Source: Chromera velia (lineage: Eukaryota; Sar; Chromeraceae). Taken from it: a DNA stretch of 39,883 nt. Below the pieces are notes generated by a model. The model made no database searches and was not told the DNA's origin. It worked only from the letters and a program-made list of their open reading frames with translations. The DNA is taken from NCBI GenBank assembly GCA_018398765.1, contig JAHBMJ010003184.1, positions 1 to 39,883 of the forward strand. Direction: 5' to 3'. The position numbers were made by a program, and so were the translations under genes. Position 1 is the stretch's first letter; the number at the start of each line of letters is the position of its first letter. Positions 19,110 through 30,000 of this stretch are shown here, piece after piece.

Positions 19110-20912
19110 ATGTCCTCTACAGCTTCGGTTTCACCGAAGCCGGACGACCTCCAACAGAAAATCCGCAAACTGGAGTCTGATAAAGCCCAGTTGAAGTCTG
19201 ACAACGATCGATTGCAGTCGAAGATTGACTATCTTTACGGTGTCATCGGAAAGAAGACCCACAGCGTGAAGGTTTCGAACCAATTGTATGTCAAACTTCT
19301 CTACTACGTCACACAGCATCTCAAGAAGATAGGGGAAGACGAAGTCCTTGCCCAGATTCAGAAGGTCACCTTCGACAAGGCTGCTGCCGATACTCTCAAT
19401 TCCCCTCCTCTTCCTCAGAACAACAGGTCTACTTCGCCTACTGGTTCTGTCGTATTTAGGGGCTCACCTGCCACAACGAATCCATCGGGAGGAATGCAGA
19501 ATGCCCTTCAAGCTTTCTCCCCAGAGGCAGAAAAGATCAAAAAGCAGAAACGTTCAAGCAAAGGTGCCCCACCCACGACCTCCCAAATCCCCAACCCAAA
19601 GAGAGGATCTCAAGGGTCGTCCTCTTCCTTCGCCGCCGCCGCCGCAGCAGCAGCTGCTACAACTGCTGCCCCTCAAGCTCGCTCGAACCTTACAGGCTCC
19701 AATGGGACTACAGGAAGCAAGAGAGGAGGTATGTCAAGTCAGACTACATAGAGGTGCAGCGGCTCTTCTCTTTGACGTCTTCGCATCATCCTGATGGATG
19801 TCCCTTCTTTAGAAGTCCTCTTCTTGCTTCTGCTTTCCCCCCCCCTGACCCCCCTGGATCTCCTACTCCTTCTGGCTTTCTCTCTTCCTTTCTTCCCTCG
19901 TTCCTTCTGGCCCCTTGCAATGCCTTCTTGTGTGTGTCTCTTGACGTCCTGAATGGCCCTTCTTCCTCTGTCACTAACGTATGCCCCCCCTCCCCTTCCC
20001 CTGTCCTCCCTCTGCGTTCTTTGTGCAGCTGCCCCACCGGGAGCGACTCGGACCAACTCGGGCCTTCCTCAGCAGCGGGGGGGGGCGGGCAAGCAGAGCA
20101 CCACCCAGACGGGCAGACGGAGCCCCAAAGACCGAGAGAGGGCGCAAGCAGGAGCAACAGGCAAGCCCCCGATCTCTCCCAAAGACAGAGACAGAGAAGT
20201 CATCAACAGTCCCAAGAGCACCTCATCGCAGCAGACGACAGGCTCGGGAGGGAGGAAGCTCAGCTCTGCCAATCAGGCAAATGGGCGCAAATTAAGCTCC
20301 CCCAAGACAACTAACCAGGGAACCCGAAAGCTCAGCTCACCCTCCACCGGCAGTCAAGCAAATGCCCCCCGCAAGCTCAGCTCACCCAAGACGAAGGGAG
20401 CTTCTCAAGCAGCCGCCGCCGCCGCTGCTGCTGCTCCGGCAGTTTCGGTTTCGGTTTCTGGCGGGTCTCGCCGGTCTTCCGGGGCGCTGCCTGGCCCAAA
20501 GATGAGCCCTCCCCTTCCCCGCGGAGGACCCCAAACCCCCGCCTCCCCCCCCTCTGGACACACCGCCGCCGCCGCCGCAACTCCTCCCTCTGTGCCCCCC
20601 CAGGTTCCTCCCGTCATGATCCACCACCACGAAGTGTCTGCTGCTGCCCCCACCGACACAGACGACCTTCCGATTCCCTCTGCGGAACCCTCTGCCCGTC
20701 TGCGGGACAGGAGGGCGGACGACAGCGACAGCAGCGAGTACACCGACAGCGACGACGACAGTTCAGACGACGGCTACATGATCCAGCCCAAGGGGTCGTC
20801 CCACGCGAAGGCCATGGAGAGGCTGCCCAAACTGGGCCTGAGTCTGGGTGCGTCCCCCCCCGTTCCGTCTTCCTTCTCCCTCCAGGCTCCTCCTGAGTAT
20901 CCGACTGATTGA
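19110..20912 (+). CDS. Coiled-coil protein with KLSS repeats and acidic tail
   Basis: Exons 19110-19728 and 20029-20912 join in phase 1 through a 300-bp intron (GTATGT to TTTGTGCAG) to give 500 residues. The ATG at 19110 is the first in frame. Residues 11-45 form a heptad-like coiled coil (LQQKIRKLESDKAQLKSDND), followed by a conserved-looking helical segment to about residue 90 (VSNQLYVKLLYYVTQHLKKI). The rest is disordered: Ala runs, Ser/Pro/Lys-rich sequence, four copies of (R)KLSS(P/A) at about 279-330, and a Ser/Asp/Glu-rich acidic patch at about 436-456. The RKLSS motifs look like basophilic kinase sites. I do not recognise the family. A cytoskeletal or scaffold role would be a guess. 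Its upstream region is shared with the hydrolase gene. Confidence 0.8.
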
Positions 20913-22185
20913 TTGAGGGAGGTGCATAGAAGGAGAGAAGGTGTAATTCATTTAAGGGTTCTCTTTAGCACGTAGAAGAAGCTTCACTTCATGTGTGAGG
21001 GCGGGGAGGGCAAGGGAGAGGGAGTAAGGGGGGCCGGGGGATTCTTTCTCTTCTTTTATGTTTCTGCTTGCTTCGTCTTTGATGAATGGATGCGTTTTGA
21101 TGTTTCTTGTTTTGGACCGAGGAGAAGAGAAGAGAAGCGTGTCAGCGGAATGCACAACGGACACAGAAATTGTGAAAGGGGGAAATTAAGGGGAAGGAGC
21201 AGGCCGGTCTCGTCTCTCACATGCTTCCTTCTTTGCCCTCCTTTGACCCTCTGGCTTGTCTGATCTCTCACTGTGGATTGCGGCTGTGTCCCGTAGGCAC
21301 ACACACACACACACACACACACTCAGGAGTCCTCCCGACTCCCTCCGGTGTGGGCAGAGAGAGGGAGAGAGACAGACTGGAAGGAATGAATCATGTCGTT
21401 CCTCCCTCAAGCTGGAGGAAGATGAAGGAGAAATCGACCCGTAAATCTGTTTTGAGTCCGCATCGCTCTCTTTCCGTCCTCTCTCCCCATCTGTGCCTGT
21501 CTACATTGCGCCATGCATGCATGCAACGGACGGAAAAAAATATGTTGGAGCATGGAAGGAAGAAAACATGGGAGGGAGGGAGGAAGCATGGGAGGTCTCG
21601 TCCCAAAATGCACTCACGTGCACATACTTGTTTTGTTTCCCTTGGTCTTTAGAGAATGCCCTGCTCGACTGATCCTTGTCGGGAGAAGGAATGAAAGTCT
21701 CTTTCTTTCTTTCTTTCTTTCTTTCTGCATGTCTTCTTTTCTCCTTTAATTACCTGCACATATCTTGCGTGTGCCATCTTGGCTGTTGGAAAAGGGGGTC
21801 GGGTTTGGGATTTGGGAAGGGACTCTGAGATGCCTCTTGAGGTCCGGTTGGGTTTGCGGAGGGGAGTTCTTCGCAGGTGTCTGTCTGTCTGTCGGTATGT
21901 CTGTCTGTCTGTCTGTCTGGGTGGGAAAGCTGCAGGGAAACTGTCTCGTCGAGCATATTCGCACCGTGATCTAGGTGCTGGAAAAGGGAGATGCCCTATT
22001 TTGAATACCTGTTCTCAGGTGTGAGAGGAGGAAACATACTGTCTGAGAGAGACGGATCAGTGTTGGTGCCTCTAGGGGACTCCCTTTGATCTTTCTTTCC
22101 ATTCATTTTCTTTCAAGAAGAGAGAACAGACGCTGCAGGGGCTTTTGAGAGAGTTCACCAAAAAGAGCGAGAGAGAGCACACACT
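20913..22185. other. Gene-free region with short microsatellites
   Basis: Downstream flank of the coiled-coil gene. It contains (CA)n at 21299-21322, (TTTC)n at about 21700-21725, (GTCT)n at about 21881-21920, and two overlapping TGCATGCA octamers at 21514-21525. I see no convincing gene. Confidence 0.5.
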
Positions 22186-22350
22186 CTGCAGCACTTGTAG
22201 GTGCGGCTCCTCACGGAGCGTGCGGAGCTTTCTCCGGTTGCTTCTGCAGCACTTCTAGGTGCGGCTCCAGGCCCTCACGGAGCGTGCGGGGCTTCCTCCG
22301 GCTGCTTCTGCAGCACTTGTAAATGCGGCTCCTCACGGAGCGTGTGAGAC
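22186..22350. repeat. 58-64-bp tandem repeat beside the right inverted arm
   Basis: Nearly three units start CTGCAGCACTTSTAGGTGCG at 22186, 22244 and 22308, with periods of 58 and 64 bp. Each contains CTCACGGAGCGTGYG. The array ends about 40 bp before the inner end of the right inverted arm. Confidence 0.85.
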
Positions 22351-22389
22351 TGTGCTTCGCTGCTGTGGGTGTTGCGAAAGATCACAAGA

Positions 22390-24413
22390 AGAAGGAAGTG
22401 AAAGAGTTGTGAAAGCAAAGTGAAAAGCTGGTTTGTCATTGTATGCCGTCACTTTCTGCACTCATGTCATGTCGTCATGTCTTGCCCTTCATGCCATGTG
22501 TTGGTTCATAGCATGCCCATTCTTTTCTTTTCCCTCGGGGGTTTTCTTTTGACGGGTCCCCCACCAGCAAATCGCTAAGCAAATGACAGCTCGGAAACTT
22601 TCTTTCTCGCGCGCTGATGCAAGCAACCCGTGCAGCATGAAACAGAGCGTCAACCAGAAAAGCTCCCTCCTTGGACATGCAGAAAAAGTCTACTTACTTC
22701 AGTCAGAAGATTGGGGGGAACAGCAAGGTGCGTCACCGCCTGCCAGCAATGGGGCGGATCTTTGACATAATTTCCCTCCCTCCGTCGCATCCATCCATCA
22801 ATCCATCGATCCTTCCTTTTTTGAAAGGAAAGTCTCTCTCTCTCTCTCTCTCATCCCGGCATGCAGTCAGATATTGCAATCATGTGGCGATGACGGAAAG
22901 AAAAAAAGAAGAGTCCGTACGAGAAGGTGGCACTGTTTCTTCATCCGGTCTGTTTCCTCTCTACGTGGTTCTCCACTGGAGACATTGAGAAGTCGGAATG
23001 ACTCAGAGAGAGCACTCATGCAGACAGGAGAACAACCCGGACAGACGCGACTGCACATTCGTCTCACCTTCTCTCTGAGCCCCTCATCGTACTTCGCTCC
23101 CCCTTCAGTTTTCGTCCCACCGTCCGCTCTTCAACCCCCAACCCCGACCCCCGGAGGGCCCAAAGGACGCGCAGCCCTCCCAGAGACGAACCAAAAACAA
23201 TCTTCAAATTCCATGCAAACACTCCCACAGGAGGAGGCAGAGCCAGGTCTCCATCCCCCAAACACAACGTCCGTTTTCCCTCCCCTGCCTCGCCTAGACA
23301 CTCTCCCCCTCGAGGCTCATTCCCCCAGCCGAGGGGCGGATAGATCACGGAAGAAGACTGGTACGCAGCCATGGCACGGCCCCAAATGGCAAACTTCCGT
23401 GCAAGCCCCCCCCGCCCCCCCAGTCCAGTCCCCATGACCACCGCAGCACCGGCCCGTGAGTCCAACCAAGCGGCCCGAGCGGTCCCTGCCAGCGACCCCT
23501 TCCGTCTCCGGAAGCGTCCCACCTCTCCTGCTATTATTAGTATAACATCGCACCCCCACGGTGCGGGTCTCCACCAACCAGGTATGCCCCGCCAGTCCAA
23601 TCGGACCCGTCTCCCGACCGCGCGGTGCCCTCCCGTCCGAGGCCGCAGGAGCAAGGGGCACTGCGAGAAAGAGCTCTTCTCACTTCCAGATTGCCCTCAA
23701 CGTCCGCAACGCAGCCCTGACGCTCGAGATGTATTGAGTCAAAAGGAAGGAGCTGCAGCGGCTGGAGTGGCGCCATTAAGCAGGAGCTGACAGACAGACA
23801 GACAGGCATTGGGGGTTGACCATGGGGCGCGTGTTTGCCCATGCGACTGCATGACGAGGGGGAAGAAGAAGTATGAAGGGGAATTGAGAAGTATGAAGGG
23901 GAACTGAAGGGGAAATTCGTCGTTTCTGTATGGCGTTGTTTGTAGAAAACAGAGAAGGGACGGAAAATTCAAAGAAAAAAACTGATCGATGGCACGAAGG
24001 AGAAAATGAGGGCTGTGGTCCTCCTCCCCCAGCTGCCTCCGCGGCCTGTCCCTCTCGCAGACAGGCAAATAGACTCCCTCCCTGCCAGGATGGATTGATC
24101 AGAATGGAGAAACGAAACAAGTGGGAATTCAGACGTACGGCCGGAGGGTTGTAAGAGGGAAGGGCATGCCTGCAGGGGGTCCGTTCGGACAAAAACGAAC
24201 AAAACAATTCAGGTTCTCTCCAGAAAACAGAGATTGATCTATAGGGGAGCCTTTTTTCTGAGGGCATCAACAGTGTTTTAACTGTGTTTATGCATGGATC
24301 GATGCAGAGAAGACCTTCATACTCTGCATTCAACATGCGCATTTAAATTGAGTGTAGTTAACTGCTAGGTTCACTGTTATGTACTGTTATGATGGACTAT
24401 TGAATCCTAGGCT
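22390..24413 (-). repeat. Right arm of the 2-kb inverted duplication
   Basis: Reverse-complement copy of 12390-14412. The inner end is sharp: the match stops at TTCCTTC, about 22390 here and 14412 there. The outer match fades around ATTCAATAGTCCATCATAA (24413 here, 12390 there). Divergence rises outward from identity in the inner 420 bp to many indels beyond 23900. No gene is called inside the arm. Confidence 0.9.
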
Positions 24414-26722
24414 GCCTAGGCACTTGCAGTTTAAACTTCGCCGGATCAATTAGCTCCAAGTCAAGATTCAGATGAATGAATGAATGAGTTAGGTTAAAGC
24501 TGGTAAGCCAAGTAAACCTCCAAGTATTGAAAAAAACTCTTAATTGTTTCATTCTATATTGCTATAATTGTTGTCTAGATTGTTGCACAGCTAGCTGTTG
24601 AGTGAGTGTTGACAGCCTGTTGTTGATTAAAGTGTTACATAAATAACAATCTGATGTTTATATATTATTATATAAATTGTTTCACTCTATGTTTCACTGA
24701 ATGTTGCCAGTGCATATCTCTAACTTGAAGCTCTGCTTAGAGCTTTTAAAAATCTTCTGGCTGTTAATTGTTTTTCAACTTTTCAAGCAACACTAAGCAA
24801 CAGCCTAAGTAGGTAAGTTTCAATGGTAACATGTAGAGAGCTAGGTAGAGAGCACCTTTATAATACCTAGAACAATACATTAATAGTGTGAAGTTAACAC
24901 CATATAAATGAATGAATGAAGTTGGCTTTGCTAGAGTGGAGCCGTGCTCCCAGCAGCCCATGTTCATGCAAGAGATCGTCAATCACTCAACTCTAGAGAT
25001 AAGGCTAAGAATAAACTTTGAACGTTATTTTTTCTTAAAGATCGTGCAACACTAGGTACAAAACTCTTTGTTACAGACTACAATGATCTAGACAATGATG
25101 CTCTTTTTATAACATGCGCGGACAACATAAGTTTGATACATACACATTATACAATGCTATTATACATGAATCCGTTATGTTCTAGGCTTTGCATCACTGC
25201 ATGTCAGACTGCTGTGGCAGCCGATATTCACGATGCGTCATTTGGCGCCGTGCATGAGACCGAGCGTCAGCTAGAGCGTCAGGTTGACGGCGTCAATTCA
25301 GTGCACTTTCTGACACGAGCTCTATACTACATACAGGCATGCATGCATTCCTGCTGGATGCTAAGGTTGTCGAACGGCCCCCACACTTGCCCCCGAGCAG
25401 AATGAAATCTGGTTAACTAGAGACGGATCCACCAGTCCTCTCTGCAGGCAATCTGAACATCCGAATGAATAGACATTCGAGCGGAAGCACCTCTCAGCCG
25501 GCCCCTGCGTGCGGTGACATGCAGTCGCACAGCCTTTAGCGACCAACGGATCCGGATCGATGTCTCTTTTTGTAACTTAACAAAGTCAGCCAGGCCGACA
25601 AATTTGGAGGCAGGTCGGGGCCACGTTCTCCCTCTTTTGTCTGTCGGTCTGTCTGTCTGTCTGTCTGCTTCTCCACTTGTTCACTCCATATGTCAATCTG
25701 CGAATCCATCTGCATGTCCGTCCATCTGTCCACCTGTCAATAAATTTCTCTTTCCTCATCTCCATGCATCGAGTGAGGAGGTACCGGCCATCGAAGGGAC
25801 ATGCATGCACCAACACCGGAGGGAAGGAAGGAAGAATGATGCGAAAATTAAGGAAGGATCGAAGGAGGGAAAGAAGGGAGGAAGGAAAGAGCAGCTGACA
25901 GAGATGTGAAGGGAGGGAAGGGCACCGGTTTCTGCCCCCCTGCCTGCCTGCACTCCTTTGTCCGACTACCTTCCCTTTCTCTCTCTCCCCTCCTTCCTGC
26001 CTGAGTAAATTGATCGGGACAGTGGAGCGGATCTCTTCTCGTGCCGTTTGTCTTCTTTTGTGGCTTCAATTCCCCTGCTAGCAACCTGATGTTGAAGCCT
26101 TCCTTTCCCCCTCACTTCCAACAGGAAACAGACAGACGCGGCAATCATGTATTTATTTATTGATGTGTCGACTTCTGTTTTCAGGCCTTACTTCCCTCTT
26201 TAGGCCGAAAGAAAGAAAGAAAGAGTCGTTTCGCACTCAGCCAAGTATGAAAAATGAGCTGCCACAACGCATAAACAAAGTTTCATCTGGACGCTGTGTC
26301 TTGCCTTCCCTTCATCAATCGCTTTCTGCCTTTTTGCGTATTTATTTCTGTACACAGAGAAGAAGAACATCCGGACGCTCTGTGCCAACTTCTCTCAGCT
26401 TCGTTCGTTTCCCTCGCTTCCTGGTCTGTAATCTCTATCGACCAAACAGCTGCTCTCTCCGACCAGCCATCCGATCCCCCAAAACACGCAAGAGATGAAA
26501 ATAAAAGCTTAACACAAGAAAGAGAAAATGAATGCATCGACAGAGGAATGATTGAAAGAAAATCGTTCTCTCTTTCAGAAACACCACCTGTCAGCTGATA
26601 CCAAAAAAAGACGCACACAGACAGAGGCTCCACCTGACAGTCCTTCTCCTTCCTTCCTTCCTTTTCTCTTTCTTTCTGCATTCAAAGTCCGAATGAATAC
26701 GCCCACTACCCCTTTCGCCCCG
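24414..26722. other. Gene-free spacer, AT-rich then low complexity
   Basis: 24414-25130 is AT-rich. 25340-25347 and 25802-25809 are TGCATGCA. 25640-25670 is (GTCT)n. 25800-26720 is purine/pyrimidine-rich without coding character. It probably includes the 3' UTR of the transporter gene on its right side. Confidence 0.5.
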
Positions 26723-29114
26723 CTAGCTTCCCCCCGAAGTTTCGCCAGACGCGGACGCAGGCGCAGAGGAGCTTCCATGCAGATTCTCCTCATGAGGGGG
26801 GCTTCTGGAGACTGTGGACTCTGAAGCGGCGGCGGCGGAGACGTTCAAATTCCCCCGATAATCTTCATATGAAGAAGAAGAAGATGGGGGATCCCCTGCA
26901 GGTGGAAGTCTCTCAGAAGGCTGAGGCTGGAGAGCGACAGCAGGAGGAGGAACAGGAGCATTACCAGCAACAGCAGCAGTAGAACGGGTAGAAGGAGGGG
27001 GGAGAGGGTCGCTCTCGCCCTTCGTCCCTTTTTTCAAAGAATCAACCACAGGAGGCTTAACAGCTTTCTCATCTCCCTCCTCCCCCTTCTCCGATGCCCT
27101 CTTTTCTGAGCTTGATGGCACCCCCTCTGTGTGGTGGCCGCCTTGTCGGGAGAGACTCAGCGACCGGGGGGTGAAACAACATGCCGCAACCTTTTGGATC
27201 TGTTCGCTGTCTGTGTCCATCCCTTGCTTCTCTTGTCCCCCGAACTCTACTCCGTTATCGGTTTCTGCTGCCGAGAACCCCCCTGCTCTTCCCTCCTCAA
27301 CATCCCCAGCCTCTCCCGATGGGGGATAGACTTCTGCTGAAGAGGAAGGGGAAGGGGAAGGGGAAGGCGGTTTATGAGGGGGAGGCGGGGGCTGCAGAGA
27401 AATAACGAGACCTAGCATGACGAGACCAAACCCCGTTGCCACCCCTGGCGACATCACCTTATGGCCCTCTTCGTGCGGTCTCCCGTTCAGCCCCACCCTG
27501 AGGGAGTCAAGGACGAGGGCTCCCACAATGTTCCCAGCCACACGCGCTCTGTTGGACAGAGCAAAACCGATCCAACGAGGGGCTGTCTGGGAGGTCAGGA
27601 GCATGCAGAAACCCATCTGCATCATTGCAGGGGAACAGAACACAAGCAAGAGAAAGAAAGAGATAAAGAGAGACAGACTGACGGTAAGGGACAGAGATAA
27701 ACAGCGAGAGAGAAAAGCAGAAGGAGACAAAGTATGGATACCTGGACTTACGATGATTCTTGCCGACGGAAAGAGAGCCAGGACGCCTCGCTCTCCTCGA
27801 AGCTGACAGACAGACTAACCCAGGGAGAGGGGAGAGAAACAAGAATCCGAAATGAGAAGAGAAAGATTCGCCATCCGCTTCCATGCAAGCAAAAGAAAAG
27901 ACTGACTGACTGACTGACCACTCCCGGAAAGAACTTCCACCAGTCCCTCGCCACCACCAGATCCCAACGAGGACGCGGATTCACCCCAGAGGCCACGATC
28001 ACAATCCCGCAGCACGCCACTGCAGAACAAAATCTGCAATTAAACACGCATGCACACAATCAGGGAGGCAAGAAAGAATGAAAGAAATTGAGCCTAGCTG
28101 CAGGCAAACGTGTGCCCCCGCCCCAAAAAACAAAAGGGGGATCGAGGGAAGGAAGGCACAGATAGCTTCTTCCCTCCATTCCAAGTGAAAGAGAGACCTA
28201 ACAAACAACCTTGCGTATTCTTCAAAAGATCAAGGCGACAGCGAAGGGAGAGGAGAGGACAGGAGAAACAAGCCAAAAAGAGAAGCAACGGTACAACGCA
28301 GCCAGCGTCAATCATCCAGAACGAGTAGGTAGATACATCGATAGATCGGTAGACGGATAGACAAATGGATAGACAGAGAGACACAGCGAGGGAGAGAGAG
28401 ACTCATGAAGCAGCCCCCCACACAAAGGAGACGGAACACATTCCCACCCCACCCCTCAGACAGTCCCAGTCAGACTCACACTGTCGTTCTGAAAGTGTTG
28501 CCAGTGGACTGTGTCAATCTCTTATTGAAGGGCCCGGAGGCCAACAGAGACGCCGCCCCCACTGCTGCCAGTATCACAGTGCCCCCATACTCCACAGGCG
28601 AGAGGGCGGCGCCCACAGCGAGGCCCTTCCTGCCATCGCTATCGAAAACCCACACAGCGGTGCCAGAAATGACCAGCACGATGCTCACATAGTCCACCAC
28701 ACGAAGCCGTCTCTTGACAGCCCACAAAAGCCCACAGGCGTCGATCAATGCCGACAGCACGACCATCACGCAGGTCGCAGTCACATACGTCACACCGAAT
28801 CCGATGCGTCCACTGCAGTAGGCCCCAATCCCGATCCCTCCTGCTGATACAATGCCGGCAAAGAGGGAGAAATAATCCGCCGGACTGCTCTCCAACCTTG
28901 TCTTCAGGTTGGACGCCACCTCTCGAATTGGAGGTCCAGAGAAGGCCAGAGGAAAGCAGAGGACCAGAGCGGTGCCGTAGTTGATCAGAAGAGGCCACAG
29001 AATGGACGTCTTGATCACATTGGCCAGGGAGAGCATCAAAAGGGAAATGAAGGGCGTCAGCGAACCGACGGCAAATGGCCACAAGGCAATGAGGCCAGTG
29101 AGCAATGGGTGCAT
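26723..29114 (-). CDS. YdcZ-type DMT superfamily membrane transporter, two repeats
   Basis: Exons 29114-28480, 28033-27919, 27802-27752 and 27616-26723 join in phase to 564 residues. Exon 3 is only 51 nt. The start is a true ATG (MHPLLTGLIALWPFAVGSL). The first half has about five membrane segments, including YFSLFAGIVSAGGIGIGAYC and FGVTYVTATCVMVVLSALI. A second half repeats the plan: VILAAVGAASLLASGPFNKR, FCSAVACCGIVIVASGV, WWKFFPG, then RVAGNIVGALVLDSLRVGL and a last segment to about residue 342. This resembles two fused YdcZ (DUF606) domains of the drug/metabolite transporter superfamily; the substrate is unknown. The final 220 residues are disordered, Ser/Pro/Glu-rich, and unusual for the family. 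Intron 2 starts with repeated GTCA. A TTTGTTTCAG just upstream suggests a 5' UTR intron. Confidence 0.75.
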
Positions 29115-29545
29115 CGTGTTAGAAAGACGGACCTCAAAGAAGACAGAATAAGACGATCCTGAAACAAAGAAAATGTGTCAAAGGGCGACGAAGTAAGGTT
29201 GACTCAAGCAACCAATGAAGCCTCTCTGACAGCAAACGAGCAGAAGAGTCGTGCGCAGCTAGGAGACGCTATTGGAAGAGTTCAGAATAGATCCGTCTAC
29301 GCTGCAGATTTCAAAGCGGATTGCGCTGTTTTCACTGGAAGTTTCAGAACGTGTGTGAACGAATCTATCAACCGACGCACCTGGCAACCAAATCCTGCAG
29401 TTTTTGTCATGACAGAATGCATGAAGTTCAATGGAGTTCAACATGAGTTCAACATAGTTCAACCGGAGGTGACTTTTTGATACTTTTTTGACCAAAGACT
29501 TCGAAAATCTTCCTCCGCGCGCTCACACGCGCGTGCGTCAATTTA

Positions 29546-29606
29546 TGCATGCATCCGCGAGCGTGTGGTCCGGGCCCCCGGACTCCGCGGGGGCCGCGGG
29601 CCCCTG
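29546..29606. promoter_or_regulatory. TGCATGCA plus GC-rich block in a divergent promoter
   Basis: TGCATGCA (29546-29553) is followed by GGTCCGGGCCCCCGGACTCC and GCGGGGGCCGCGGGCCCC, which contain strong dyads. It lies between the transporter (ATG 29114, minus) and the membrane-protein gene (ATG 30001, plus). The reverse complement shares GGGGCCCGCGG, a GTCCG-G-rich stretch and TGCATGCA in the same order as the block at 18559-18603. Confidence 0.5.
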
Positions 29607-29903
29607 CCGCCATATTGCGCTGCCAGCTATAGCGAAGGATTTCATCCGAAAGTCTTCAAAGAGGACTACATTCACTGCATAACCATCTCACTTCATGCAC
29701 CCTCTATACCATGATTTAAACTCAGACAACTGCTCCGCGCCTCTTTTCCCCTGACAACTTTCCGCTCTCGGAGGAATTCTTCACTGCTAACTGGTGGATC
29801 GCTTGCTTGCTGTTCGAGCCATTTCTTCCCGCAGATCTTCCTTTACAAATACCTAGCTTGCTTTGAAAAAACGGTTGGACGTCGACATTGTTGGCTTGTC
29901 CAT

Positions 29904-29973
29904 TCTGATTTCCTCGAAATCCCGGAAGACGCAATCATCATCTGATTTCCTCGAAATCCCGGAAGACGCAATC
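29904..29973 (+). repeat. 37-bp direct tandem duplication in a 5' leader
   Basis: A 33-bp unit beginning TCTGATTTCCTCGAAATCCC occurs at 29904-29936 and again, without mismatch, at 29941-29973. It ends 27 bp before the ATG of the membrane-protein gene, so it is probably in the 5' UTR. Confidence 0.9.
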
Positions 29974-30000
29974 TCAGTAACTTCGATTGCCCTCGAAAGT

